44,307 nucleotides of DNA from Acidimicrobiia bacterium (GCA_022825005.1 JAJDYU010000032.1:1-44307), one strand, 5' to 3'; numbered from the stretch's first letter, positions 26,034 through 34,359 are shown. Numbers and translations are program-made. Notes: generated from the letters alone by a model not told the origin.

Positions 26034-26123
26034 ATGGAACCAGCAGGCCTGTCCGAGCGGGACCTCCGCGACTCCGGGAGACCCCACGACCCCGCGAGCC
26101 CGGCCCCGGGAGGCGATGCGTGA
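26034..26123 (+). CDS. Small ORF (29 aa) coupled to the SDR gene
   Basis: ATG 26034 has GGAGGGAG 3 bases upstream and ends in TGA at 26121-26123, overlapping the GTG of the SDR gene as GTGA. The same frame is open upstream to another ATG at 25959 (54 codons), directly after the ferredoxin stop. The peptide is charged and Pro-rich (AGLSERDLRDSGRPHDPASP) and resembles nothing I know. It may be a real microprotein, a translational-coupling leader that feeds ribosomes to the SDR gene, or a chance frame. Confidence 0.35.
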   Translation: MEPAGLSERDLRDSGRPHDPASPAPGGDA

Positions 26124-26890
26124 CCCTGCCGGCCTGGGACGAACCTCGCACTGCTGTGGTAACCGGCGCCGGCTCCGGGCTGGGCACCGCAATAGCCCAC
26201 CGCTTGGCCGCCGAAGGCGCCCACGTGGGGGTGACCGATGTGAACCCCGATACGGCCGACTCGGTGGCCTCAGCCATTGTCGAGGCCGGCGGATCCGCCG
26301 TCGCCGTAGCAATGGACGTGAGCGACTGGGCCTCGATTGAGGAGGGAATGAACGAGGTGCGGGCCGCGTTCGGCCCCATATCGATTCTCATAAACAATGC
26401 GGGAATCAGCCCGTTTGAGAAGTTCCTCGAAATCGACGGCGACTCCTTCGACCAGGTAATGGCCGTCAATCTCCGCGGGCCGTTCCAATGCTGCCAGGCA
26501 GTGGTGCCAGACATGATCGAGGCGCAATGGGGTCGCATCGTGAACATCTCGTCGTCGAGCGCGCAAACCGGCAATGCCCGCCAGACCCATTACTCGGCGT
26601 CGAAGGGCGGACTGATCTCGCTCACGCGCTCACTGGCCAAAGAGCTCGGCCGCAAGGGCATCACGGTCAACACCGTCTCGCCCAGCTTCATCGAAACTCC
26701 ATCGCTGCACGCGGCGGCCGAGACTGGCAACCTCGGCACCGGGATCGACCAGCACATCCCCTCCACTCCCGTTCGGCGAGTGGGCAGGCCCGAGGACATC
26801 GCTGCCGCCGTGGCCCATCTGGTGCGCGACGAAGCCGATTACGTGACGGGACAGGTGTTCGGCGTCAACGGCGGCCGCGTCATCGTCTGA
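26120..26890 (+). CDS. Short-chain dehydrogenase/reductase (SDR)
   Basis: 256 residues from GTG 26120. NAD(P) motif VVTGAGSGLGTAIA, the acidic DV after the second strand (GVTDVNPDT) suggesting NAD(H) preference, structural NNAGIS, catalytic Ser in VNISSSSAQTG, and YSASK with the catalytic Tyr and Lys; it ends with TGQVFGVNGG. Classical SDR, most similar by eye to FabG-like alcohol dehydrogenases. Placed after the P450 and ferredoxin, it probably oxidises the hydroxyl group they introduce. Its last 52 bases overlap the convergent TetR gene. Confidence 0.93.
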   Translation: MTLPAWDEPRTAVVTGAGSGLGTAIAHRLAAEGAHVGVTDVNPDTADSVASAIVEAGGSAVAVAMDVSDWASIEEGMNEVRAAFGPISILINNAGISPFEKFLEIDGDSFDQVMAVNLRGPFQCCQAVVPDMIEAQWGRIVNISSSSAQTGNARQTHYSASKGGLISLTRSLAKELGRKGITVNTVSPSFIETPSLHAAAETGNLGTGIDQHIPSTPVRRVGRPEDIAAAVAHLVRDEADYVTGQVFGVNGGRVIV

Positions 26891-27576
26891 GCGCGCTCGA
26901 GGCGCTGGTCGGCAACGTTGTCGGGGACGATGGCGCGCAGGCAGAACTCCCAGACTTCGTCGCCCGTGATGGGTTGGCGGGCGCCGACGTTGCGACCGGC
27001 GGTGAACGTTGCCGTTTGCACGAGAAGAGCTGCCATCCGACGAGGCCGGCCCGGGCGCAGCAACCCCGCATCGGCGGCTTCCCCAACCACCTCGCTGATG
27101 TAATTGATCAGCGGGGCGAACGCCGCCGCCACTTCCTCGGGATGATCGGCGAGGAGGCGGAAGGCGAATTCTGAGAACAACGGCTGCTTGGACACCCGGC
27201 TGGGGGCGCACAGGTCGTACAGGTCGCGAAGAACTCGCTCCAGGCGGTCTAAGGGTGCCCCTTCAGAAGATGCCGCGATGAGGCTGTCCACGGCCAGGCC
27301 CATTTCTTCTTCGAACAGCGTCAAAAGGAGTTCGTACTTGCCATCGAAGTACTGGTAGAAGCTCCGCAGCGAGTGGGGAGCACGGTCCACCACCTCCTGC
27401 ACTGTGAACTCGGTGGAACCCTTCTCGTTCATAACGGCCCGGGCGGCATCGAGGAACTGCTGTGCTCGTTCCGATGCTCGCTCCCGCGCCACCCGGGTGG
27501 AGCGTTCGATCACCCGGCTTCGCCACGCCGATTCGCCGCTTGGGGCTTCTGTCAGCGCACTCGATACTCCCGCCAT
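26839..27576 (-). CDS. TetR-family transcriptional regulator
   Basis: 245 residues from ATG 27576 (an upstream in-frame start adds 11). The N-terminal helix-turn-helix starts around residue 30: AQQFLDAARAVMNEKG, FTVQEVVDRAPHSLRSFYQYFDGKYELLL, a canonical TetR recognition helix ending in YxYF. The ligand-binding C-terminal part is unassigned. It lies between the two catabolic operons, convergent to the SDR gene and divergent from the CoA-transferase operon, so it is the likely substrate-sensing repressor of one or both (inference from position). Confidence 0.88.
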   Translation of the reverse strand: MAGVSSALTEAPSGESAWRSRVIERSTRVARERASERAQQFLDAARAVMNEKGSTEFTVQEVVDRAPHSLRSFYQYFDGKYELLLTLFEEEMGLAVDSLIAASSEGAPLDRLERVLRDLYDLCAPSRVSKQPLFSEFAFRLLADHPEEVAAAFAPLINYISEVVGEAADAGLLRPGRPRRMAALLVQTATFTAGRNVGARQPITGDEVWEFCLRAIVPDNVADQRLERAQTMTRPPLTPNTCPVT

Positions 27577-27658
27577 GGCTGACCAGGGTACCCCAGTCCT
27601 CGAAAACACCGCTATCGCAGTCGGTAAGGATCGTTTTCCCGCTCGTCAGGCAAGGTTT

Positions 27659-27687
27659 TTCGACCCGGTTTCGCCCCGGCGTATAGT
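27659..27687 (+). promoter_or_regulatory. Candidate promoter of the CoA-transferase operon
   Basis: TTCGAC (27659-27664), a 17-base spacer and TATAGT (27682-27687) fit a housekeeping-type promoter about 76 bases before the ATG. The leader then holds an 11-base direct repeat GCAGCGGAAAC at 27699-27709 and 27738-27748 (39-base period), a possible regulator-binding pair. GAGGAGCAGGCG precedes the ATG as the ribosome-binding site. Confidence 0.5.
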
Positions 27688-27763
27688 GGCATTATCAGGC
27701 AGCGGAAACTAGATTCTCACCCACCAAGAGTACCGACGCAGCGGAAACACTGAGGAGCAGGCG

Positions 27764-28984
27764 ATGACCCTACCGATGCACGGCGTCCGGATCCTCGAGG
27801 TGGCCGAACACACCTTCGTGCCTGCCGCATCGGCCCTCCTCGCCGAGTGGGGTGCCGAGGTAATAAAGGTGGAGCACCACGAACGCGGCGACGCCATGCG
27901 GGGTCTGGCCTCGAGCGGCACCGTCTCCATCGGCGATGGGGCCCACGTGCTGCTCGAGCACTCGAATCGGGGGAAGAAGAGCATCGGGATCGACCTCACC
28001 ACCGAAGCCGGGCTCGACGTGCTGTACCGCCTGGCCGCGGTGAGCGATGTGTTTCTCACCAACAAGCTGCCCGCCGTTCGGGCCAAGCTGCGGATCGACG
28101 TCGACGAGATCAGGGGCTGCAATCCCGACATCATCTACGTGCGCGGCAGCGGGCAGGGAGCGCGCGGCCCCGAAGCGGGCAAGGGCTCATACGACTCGCT
28201 GGCCTACTGGGCCCGGGCCGGCATCGCCGCCGGACAGATGCCCGTCGGCAGCGAGGAGGTGCCCCCGCCCCCGGCGCCCGCGTTCGGCGACTCCATCGGC
28301 GGAATGACCATCGCCGGCGGCATCATGGGGGCGTTGTTCCATCGCGAGCGCACCGGGGAGGCCACGGAGGTGGACGTCTCGCTGCTTGGCGTCGGCATGT
28401 GGTCGATGGCCGCTGCCATCGCCCTGTCGCTCCAGTCCGGCGCCGCCTGGCGAGGCCGCCCGCCGGGCACCGCCATTCGCAATCCGCTCACCGGCTACTA
28501 CCTCACCAGCGACGGCCGGGCCATCGCGCTCACTTGCCTGCAAGCGGCGAAATACTGGCCCGAGATGTGCCGAGTGCTCAACCGGCCGGATTTGGCCGCC
28601 GACGAGAGGTTCGCCGACAACGCCGCTATCACCGCCAACGCGCCGGCTGCGGCCGAGATTCTGGCGGAGATCTTCGCCACCCAGACCTACGAAGAGTGGA
28701 TCGAAGTGCTCGGCGATTTCGCCGGGCAGTGGGCCCCGGTGCAAGACGCTCTTCAGGTGGCCGACGATCCGCAGGCGGTGGCCAACGAGTACGTGCAGGC
28801 CTACGCCGACGTCGCCGGGGCGCCCTACCGGCTGGTTTCGCCTCCGGTGCACTACGACGGGGCCGCACCGTCGCCCCGCCGGGCCCCCGGGTTCAACGAG
28901 CACGGCGACGAGATCCTCCGCGACCTCCTCGGCCTTGACGATGAGGCGATCATCGACCTCAAGATCCAGAGCGCAGTGACGTGA
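27764..28984 (+). CDS. Class III (CaiB/BaiF) CoA transferase
   Basis: 406 residues. Family III CoA-transferase: GVRILEVAEHTFVPAASALLAEWGAEVIKVE at the N-terminus (shown in part), then RGKKSIGIDLTTEAG, the catalytic aspartate in GSYDSLAYWARAG, and FGDSIGGMTIAGGIMGALFHRERTGE with VDVSLLGVGMW. These enzymes move CoA between carboxylic acids through an aspartyl-CoA anhydride. First gene of the second operon, so it probably activates the imported acid or a breakdown product as a CoA thioester. Ribosome-binding site GAGGAG. Confidence 0.93.
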   Translation: MTLPMHGVRILEVAEHTFVPAASALLAEWGAEVIKVEHHERGDAMRGLASSGTVSIGDGAHVLLEHSNRGKKSIGIDLTTEAGLDVLYRLAAVSDVFLTNKLPAVRAKLRIDVDEIRGCNPDIIYVRGSGQGARGPEAGKGSYDSLAYWARAGIAAGQMPVGSEEVPPPPAPAFGDSIGGMTIAGGIMGALFHRERTGEATEVDVSLLGVGMWSMAAAIALSLQSGAAWRGRPPGTAIRNPLTGYYLTSDGRAIALTCLQAAKYWPEMCRVLNRPDLAADERFADNAAITANAPAAAEILAEIFATQTYEEWIEVLGDFAGQWAPVQDALQVADDPQAVANEYVQAYADVAGAPYRLVSPPVHYDGAAPSPRRAPGFNEHGDEILRDLLGLDDEAIIDLKIQSAVT

Positions 28985-29033
28985 ATTGGGCCCGAACGTA
29001 GAGTACGAGGACTGCTGACCGAGGAGCGCTTGA

Positions 29034-30344
29034 ATGCCAACCACCCGAACCGAAGACCTCATTCTGGTCAGCGTCGACGACCACATCATCGAGCCGCCCG
29101 ACCTGTTTGTGGGCCACATTGCTCCCGAATACCTGAAACAGGCCCCGCAACTGGTGCGCACCGACGAGGGCACCGATGTGTGGGAGTTCGGGGGGCGGCG
29201 GGTGGAGAACTCGGCGCTGAACGCCATCGCCGGGCGGCCCAAGGAGGAGTTCGGGCTCGAACCCCAGGGGCTCGACGAGATCCGTCCTGGCTGCTACGAC
29301 GTCAACGAGCGGGTGAAGGACATGAGCGCGGGCGGGGTGCTGGCCTCGATGAACTTCCCGTCGTTTCCCGGTTTCGCGGCCCGGCTGTTCGCCACCGACG
29401 ACGAGGCGTTCTCCCTGGCGCTGGTGCGTGCCTACAACGACTGGCACATTGACGAGTGGTGCGCGAGCCATCCAGGCCGCTTCATTCCCATGGCGCTGCC
29501 GGTGATCTGGAGCGCCGAATTGTGCGCCGAGGAGGTGCGGCGGGTGTCCGCCAAGGGGTGCCACTCGCTCACGTTCACCGAGAACCCCGCCGCCCTCGGT
29601 TACCCGAGCTTCCACAGCGAGTACTGGGATCCGCTGTGGCGGGCGCTGTGCGACACCGACACCGTGTTGTCGATCCACCTCGGCTCCTCGGGCCGGCTGT
29701 CGATCCCCGCCCTCGACTCCCCCGCCGACGTGATGATGACCCTGCAACCGATGAACATCCAATCGGCGGCGGCCGATCTCATCTGGTCGCGGGTGACCAA
29801 GGAGTACCCCGCCATCAAGGTGGCCCTGTCCGAGGGGGGCACCGGGTGGATCCCCTACTTCCTAGAGCGCATCGACCGCGTGTACGAACTGCACAGCCCG
29901 TGGACGCTCCAAGACTTCGACGGCCTATTGCCCAGCGAGGTATTCCGGCGGAACTTCCTCACCTGCTTCATCGTCGATGATCTCGGCATCGAGCTGCGCC
30001 ACCGCATCGGTGTGGAGAACATGGCGTGGGAATGCGACTACCCCCACAGCGACTCCACCTGGCCCACCGCCCCCGAACAGCTCATGGAGCAGTTCGTGCG
30101 CTGCGATGTGGGAGACGACGACATCACGGCGATGACCCATGAGAATGCCATGCGCTGGTACAACTTCGACCCGTTCTCCCACATCGACCGGGCCAGGGCC
30201 ACGGTGGGTGCGCTGCGGGCATCGGTGTCGGGTCACGACATCTCCATCAAGCCGCGGAGCAATCGACAGATCGCCCCCGATGAGAAGATCGAGCAGTTCC
30301 GCAAGCGCGCTCGCGCCGCCATCGAAGCCGGCATCGCGAGCTGA
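29034..30344 (+). CDS. ACMSD-like amidohydrolase (amidohydrolase 2 family)
   Basis: 436 residues. TIM-barrel metal hydrolase or decarboxylase: the first metal motif is SVDDHIIEPPDLF (here D-D-H instead of the classic HxH, common in this subfamily), then a His in SIHLGSSG and the C-terminal metal Asp in ECDYPHSDSTWP. Relatives include aminocarboxymuconate-semialdehyde decarboxylase and gamma-resorcylate decarboxylase, so non-oxidative decarboxylation or C-C hydrolysis of an aromatic-derived acid is plausible. Ribosome-binding site GAGGAG; the next gene starts 12 bases later. Confidence 0.88.
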   Translation: MPTTRTEDLILVSVDDHIIEPPDLFVGHIAPEYLKQAPQLVRTDEGTDVWEFGGRRVENSALNAIAGRPKEEFGLEPQGLDEIRPGCYDVNERVKDMSAGGVLASMNFPSFPGFAARLFATDDEAFSLALVRAYNDWHIDEWCASHPGRFIPMALPVIWSAELCAEEVRRVSAKGCHSLTFTENPAALGYPSFHSEYWDPLWRALCDTDTVLSIHLGSSGRLSIPALDSPADVMMTLQPMNIQSAAADLIWSRVTKEYPAIKVALSEGGTGWIPYFLERIDRVYELHSPWTLQDFDGLLPSEVFRRNFLTCFIVDDLGIELRHRIGVENMAWECDYPHSDSTWPTAPEQLMEQFVRCDVGDDDITAMTHENAMRWYNFDPFSHIDRARATVGALRASVSGHDISIKPRSNRQIAPDEKIEQFRKRARAAIEAGIAS

Positions 30345-30355
30345 AAGGACGAACC

Positions 30356-31585
30356 ATGGCCGACCCCACCGCCACGGTGCTCCGCCCCGCCGGAGTCCTC
30401 GACGTTGACCGCGGCGAGGTGCTCGCCGGAGCCGCCATCCGTGTCGAGGGCAACCGCATCGCCGGGATCGGAGACGTGGATGCCGATGCCCACGAGGTGA
30501 TCGACCTCCCCGATATCACCCTCATGCCCGGGCTGATGGACATGGAGGTGGATTTAGTGCTCGGGGGCCCCGGCGCGGGGCTGAGCGACCCTGTTCGAGT
30601 CGACCCTGTGAAGATGACACTGCGGGCCGCGGCGAACGCCCGGCGAACGCTGCGGGCCGGGTTCACCACGGTGCGCAACCTCGGGCTGTTCGTGAAGACG
30701 GGGGGCTACCTGCTCGACGTGGCGCTCAGCGAGGCCATTGACGCCGGTTGGATCGAGGGGCCGCGCGTCGTGCCCGCCGGACACGCCATCGTCCCCACTG
30801 GCGGCCATCTCGATCCGAGCGCCCAATCGGGGCTGGCGCCGGGCATCATGCCGCTCACCGTGGAAGAGGGGGTGGCCGACGGCATTGACGAGGTGCGCAA
30901 GGCGGTGCGCTACCAGATTCGCCACGGCGCCCAGCTCATAAAGTGCTGTGCGTCGGGCGGGGTCATGACCCCCACCGGCCCATCAGGCGCCCAGCAGTAC
31001 TCGGCCGAGGAGTTCGCGGCGATCGCCGACGAGGCCCACCGGCGGGGACTGAAGGTGGCCGCTCACGCTCACGGCGACACCGCGGTCAACGCCGCTCTGG
31101 ACGCCGGTATCGACTGCATCGAACACGGCTTCATGATCACTGCCCCCACCATCGAGCGCCTGGTGGAAACCGAAACGTTCTTGGTGTCGACCACGGCTCT
31201 CACCGAGAACTGGGACGTCTCGAACCAGCCGCCGGCTCTCCAAGCCAAAGCGAATGAGGTGTTCCCCAAGGCGAAGGCTTCGATTACCGCCGCCATCGAG
31301 GCCGGGGTGAAGATCGCGTGCGGTACCGATACCCCCGCGATCTTCCACGGTCGCAACGCGGAGGAACTCGAAGTGCTGGTGAAGCGGGGCATGACTCCCC
31401 TCGGGGCCATTCGGGCGGCGACGACGGTGGCTGCCGAGCTCATCGACCGGCCCGACCTTGGGCGCCTAGCCCCGGAGATGCTGGCCGACATCGTCGGCGT
31501 GCCCGGCAACCCGCTGGACGACATCTCCGTCACCCGGCGCATGGCGTTTGTGATGAAGGACGGACGCGTCCACAAGCAGCCGTAA
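30356..31585 (+). CDS. Imidazolonepropionase-type amidohydrolase lacking the HxH metal motif
   Basis: 409 residues from ATG 30356, with AAAGGA upstream. Overall fold matches Zn-dependent carboxypeptidase or imidazolonepropionase-like amidohydrolases (composite beta-sandwich plus TIM barrel): AGFTTVRNLG, lysine K196 in LIKCCASGG, H237 in VAAHAHGD, H257 in IEHGF and D325 in GTDTPA. The normal HxH after the first strand (PGLID-HxH) is replaced by PGLMDMEVD, with E64 and D66 where both metal histidines should be. The M-alpha site is therefore altered: it may bind metal through carboxylates, be mononuclear, or be catalytically repurposed. It sits between the ACMSD-like gene and the Rieske gene, so it should act on the same pathway. 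Confidence 0.85.
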   Translation: MADPTATVLRPAGVLDVDRGEVLAGAAIRVEGNRIAGIGDVDADAHEVIDLPDITLMPGLMDMEVDLVLGGPGAGLSDPVRVDPVKMTLRAAANARRTLRAGFTTVRNLGLFVKTGGYLLDVALSEAIDAGWIEGPRVVPAGHAIVPTGGHLDPSAQSGLAPGIMPLTVEEGVADGIDEVRKAVRYQIRHGAQLIKCCASGGVMTPTGPSGAQQYSAEEFAAIADEAHRRGLKVAAHAHGDTAVNAALDAGIDCIEHGFMITAPTIERLVETETFLVSTTALTENWDVSNQPPALQAKANEVFPKAKASITAAIEAGVKIACGTDTPAIFHGRNAEELEVLVKRGMTPLGAIRAATTVAAELIDRPDLGRLAPEMLADIVGVPGNPLDDISVTRRMAFVMKDGRVHKQP

Positions 31586-31602
31586 CGGCTAGAGGAGACC
31601 TA

Positions 31603-32904
31603 ATGCCGCATTTCCCCAAACCAGCCGAAGGCAGTTGGACCCAGCACTACCCGGGGCTGGGCACTGGGCCTATCTCGTACCGCGACTCGTTCGATCCCGA
31701 CTACTGGCAACAAGAGATCGACAGCATCTTCACCAAGGAATGGCTGTGTGTGGGACGAGTGGAGCAGCTCGCCCGGGTCGGCAGCTATTTCACCAAGGAG
31801 TTCGAGTGGGCGAACCGCAGCCTCGTCATCGTCAAGGATCAGGGCGAAACCATCCGGGCGTTCCACAACATCTGCCGTCACCGTGGCAACAAGCTCGTCT
31901 GGCACGACTATCCGGGTGAGGAGACTTCGGGCTACTGCCGCCAGTTCTCGTGCAAGTACCACGCCTGGCGCTACGCCCTCGACGGGTCACTAGTGTTTGT
32001 GCAACAGGAGGAGGAGTTCTTCGACCTCGACAAGGAGAACCTCGCCCTGGTGGGCGTGGCGTGCGACGTGTGGGAGGGGTTCATCTTCGTGAACCTCGAC
32101 CCCCAGCCGTCCCAGACCTTGACCGAGGCGCTGGGCGACCTAGCCACCGGCCTGGCCGGCTACCCCTACGGTGAGATGACCCAGCGCTACAGCGTGGCTT
32201 CGAAGATCAACAGCAACTGGAAGCTGTTCATCGACGCCTTCGTCGAGTTCTACCACGCCCCCGTCCTCCACCAGCAGCAGTCGACTTCCGAGGAGGGCCA
32301 GAAGCTCGCCGCAGTCGGGTTCGAAGGGCTCCACTACGAGCTGTTCAGCCCCCACTCCATGGTGTCGTCGTGGGGCGGCATGTCTCCGCCGGCCGACCCG
32401 CGCATGGTCAAGCCGATGGAGAACTTCCTTCGCAGCGGGCTGTTCGGACCGTGGGACAAACCGGCCGTCGTCAACAACAACGAGAACCTGCCGCCCCTGG
32501 TCAATCCGTCGGGGCATCGAGCCTGGGGCATCGACTCGTTCCTGCTGTGGCCCAACTTCATGATCTTGATTTGGGAGACGGGCTGGTACCTCACTTACAC
32601 CTACTGGCCCGACAGCCCGAGCTCGCACACCTTTGAGTCGTCGCTGTACTTCGTGCCGCCCGAGACCTCCTCGCAGCGGTTGGCACAGGAGTACGCGTTC
32701 TCGGTGTTCAAGGAGTTCGCCCTCCAGGACGCCAACACGCTCGAAGCCACCCAGTCGATGATCGAGACCGGCGTGGTGGACACATTCGTGCTGAACGACC
32801 AAGAGGTGCTGTGCCGCCACCATCACGCCGCGGCGCGAGAGCAGGTGGCGGCCGGGCAGCGCCCAGACTCCTATCCGTGGATGCCGGCGGAGGTGTCCGC
32901 ATGA
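31603..32904 (+). CDS. Rieske non-heme iron oxygenase, alpha subunit
   Basis: 433 residues from ATG 31603, preceded by GAGGAG. The N-terminal Rieske domain has C91-R-H93 and C117-x2-H120 as [2Fe-2S] ligands (CRHRGN; FSCKYHAWRY). The catalytic domain has H218 and H223 (EFYHAPVLH) with D376 (ALQDANTLEA) as the mononuclear iron triad, and the bridging acid D211. It belongs to ring-hydroxylating dioxygenase or demethylase alpha subunits. No reductase, ferredoxin or beta subunit gene lies here, so its electron donor is encoded elsewhere; the following 111-residue protein overlaps it by 4 bases and may be an unusual partner. Confidence 0.94.
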   Translation: MPHFPKPAEGSWTQHYPGLGTGPISYRDSFDPDYWQQEIDSIFTKEWLCVGRVEQLARVGSYFTKEFEWANRSLVIVKDQGETIRAFHNICRHRGNKLVWHDYPGEETSGYCRQFSCKYHAWRYALDGSLVFVQQEEEFFDLDKENLALVGVACDVWEGFIFVNLDPQPSQTLTEALGDLATGLAGYPYGEMTQRYSVASKINSNWKLFIDAFVEFYHAPVLHQQQSTSEEGQKLAAVGFEGLHYELFSPHSMVSSWGGMSPPADPRMVKPMENFLRSGLFGPWDKPAVVNNNENLPPLVNPSGHRAWGIDSFLLWPNFMILIWETGWYLTYTYWPDSPSSHTFESSLYFVPPETSSQRLAQEYAFSVFKEFALQDANTLEATQSMIETGVVDTFVLNDQEVLCRHHHAAAREQVAAGQRPDSYPWMPAEVSA

Positions 32905-33236
32905 GCGCCCCCCTAGCTCTGCCCGAGGAGTTCGAAGACCTGGCCCAGTTCGAAGACTGGGCCCTCGAGACGTGGCGGGAACGGTACGAGAAGCGCTTGG
33001 CCTCGACGGTCGATGAGATGCAGGCCCTCTATGACGCCATCACCCCGCGAATCGAAGAGATCCTCTCCTACTGCGACCGCCATGACCTGGCCGATCTGCC
33101 CGACGATGTGCGAAACCTGATGTACTTGCTGTTCTCGCTGTGCGAGGCATCGTTGCCGGTGGAGGTTTGGCGTCAGCCGAGAGTGCCCGACAGCGGCGCC
33201 GCCGACCTCACCATGGTGGCCGAGCCCCGACTGTGA
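32901..33236 (+). CDS. Small acidic protein coupled to the Rieske oxygenase
   Basis: 111 residues starting at ATG 32901 inside the Rieske stop (ATGA overlap). Acidic, helix-rich (FEDLAQFEDWALETWRERYE, then VDEMQALYDAITPRIEEILSY), with two widely spaced cysteines (Cys57 and Cys80) and no recognised domain. It does not resemble Rieske beta subunits, which are about 170 residues with a cone-shaped beta fold. Tight coupling suggests a stoichiometric accessory or stabilising subunit. Function unknown. Confidence 0.65.
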   Translation: MSAPLALPEEFEDLAQFEDWALETWRERYEKRLASTVDEMQALYDAITPRIEEILSYCDRHDLADLPDDVRNLMYLLFSLCEASLPVEVWRQPRVPDSGAADLTMVAEPRL

Positions 33237-33312
33237 CCGCCCCCCATGCGGGGCATGCGTCAACAATGAGGCAAATTGCTCAAGGCCGGCTCGGCTGCTG
33301 CTTCGGTCTGCG

Positions 33313-33390
33313 TGGCGCGCTTGGAGGGACTCGAACCCCCGGCCTTCTGATCCGTAGTCAGACGCTCTAATCCAACTGAGCTACAAGCGC
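33313..33390 (-). tRNA. tRNA-Arg (anticodon ACG)
   Basis: Minus-strand cloverleaf: acceptor GCGCTTG / CAAGCGC, D-arm GCTC...GAGC, anticodon stem TCTGA / TCAGA with loop CTACGGA (anticodon ACG), T-arm GGGGG-TTCGAGT-CCCTC (one wobble), discriminator G and an encoded CCA at 33313-33315. ACG with A34 is the normal inosine-modified arginine tRNA for CGN codons. It marks the start of the accessory stretch. Confidence 0.96.
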
Positions 33391-33429
33391 GGGCAGCAGC
33401 CAGTGTATCCGGCGCCCGATGGCTGGTCG

Positions 33430-34359
33430 CTAGTGGTTTGAGGCTTGGCGGATGGAACGGGTCACCATGACCCCGCCAACGAGGGCCACAATCGGCGCAG
33501 AGCCGAAGAAGCTCTCGCCGAACACCGCCATGGCCAAGACGTTGGAACCGGCGATCACCGAAATGGCGATGCCGGCCGTCTGGCAGATCATCAGAAGCGC
33601 CTGGCGCCTTTCCTCCATGACCATGCGGGGAACCGTGGCCAGCTCCACAATCAGCACCAAGGCGAGTCCCCCGAGAATGAGGACGGGCAATCCGAATTTC
33701 GCGTCGGAGTCCAAGCCGTTCAAGGGGCCGTATTCGAGGTATTCGGAACCGCCGTACCAGTCGAGCCAGAAGGAGGCCACCACTGCTAGCGCGGCGCCCA
33801 GCGCAGCCACTACAGGATTGAGCTCCAAGCCCGGCTGCTCTGCTTCTTGCTGTGATTGCTCGTAGACCGATGTCAGAGCTCCCAGCACCGCCACCGAACA
33901 GCCGGCCAAGCCAAGCCACGCGCCAAACCCGAGCAAGGGTGAGTCGGCTCCAACCAGCACGATGAAGATCAAGGTGATGGCGAAGGTACCCAACGCCATT
34001 CCCAGCGTGGCAGCCACCGATTTGGCCTTCAATAGGAGCGACAAGGCCACCAAGAACACGGCCAGGCCTACGCCGATCGTCGATGAGCCGATGCCGGTGG
34101 CGTTGGGAAAGCTGTCTGGGCCCGATTCGATCCAGCTGAACAGCGTGGACAGGACCATGGCCGCTGCGCCGATGCCGACCAGCAACCGACCCGTCGAAGG
34201 GATCTCAAGTGGCCCCAACATCCCATTGCCACCCCCTCCATTGCCGCCATCCTCAACGGCTTCGGAGGAACTTCCGGCCATGGGCTCTTCGGGCTCCTGA
34301 GCGGCGGTGTCCTCTGGCATCGGTCGATCCGATTCAGTGGTAGAGACGTCGTCATTCAT
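33430..34359 (-). CDS. Multi-pass membrane protein of unknown function, paralogue 1
   Basis: 309 residues from ATG 34359, which follows GGAAGGGGA. An acidic cytosolic-type N-terminus (1-45) with a Gly/Asn-rich stretch precedes about 8 hydrophobic segments. Its opening helix (VGIGAAAMVLSTLFSWIES) and C-terminal motif (APIVALVGGVMVTRSIRQ) recur in two neighbours at 38.1-38.9 kb and 38.9-39.4 kb, so these are three paralogues. No transporter or enzyme motif is visible. It ends 40 bases from tRNA-Arg. Confidence 0.75.
   Translation of the reverse strand: MNDDVSTTESDRPMPEDTAAQEPEEPMAGSSSEAVEDGGNGGGGNGMLGPLEIPSTGRLLVGIGAAAMVLSTLFSWIESGPDSFPNATGIGSSTIGVGLAVFLVALSLLLKAKSVAATLGMALGTFAITLIFIVLVGADSPLLGFGAWLGLAGCSVAVLGALTSVYEQSQQEAEQPGLELNPVVAALGAALAVVASFWLDWYGGSEYLEYGPLNGLDSDAKFGLPVLILGGLALVLIVELATVPRMVMEERRQALLMICQTAGIAISVIAGSNVLAMAVFGESFFGSAPIVALVGGVMVTRSIRQASNH

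Noticed and set aside
31318..31602. 95-codon upstream extension of the Rieske gene
   Set aside because: It lies within the amidohydrolase coding sequence in another frame; ATG 31603 has a strong ribosome-binding site and the family's normal start.
33313..33390. tRNA-Arg as an integration site of a genomic island
   Set aside because: No integrase gene and no duplicated tRNA end were seen within the window, so only adjacency can be stated.
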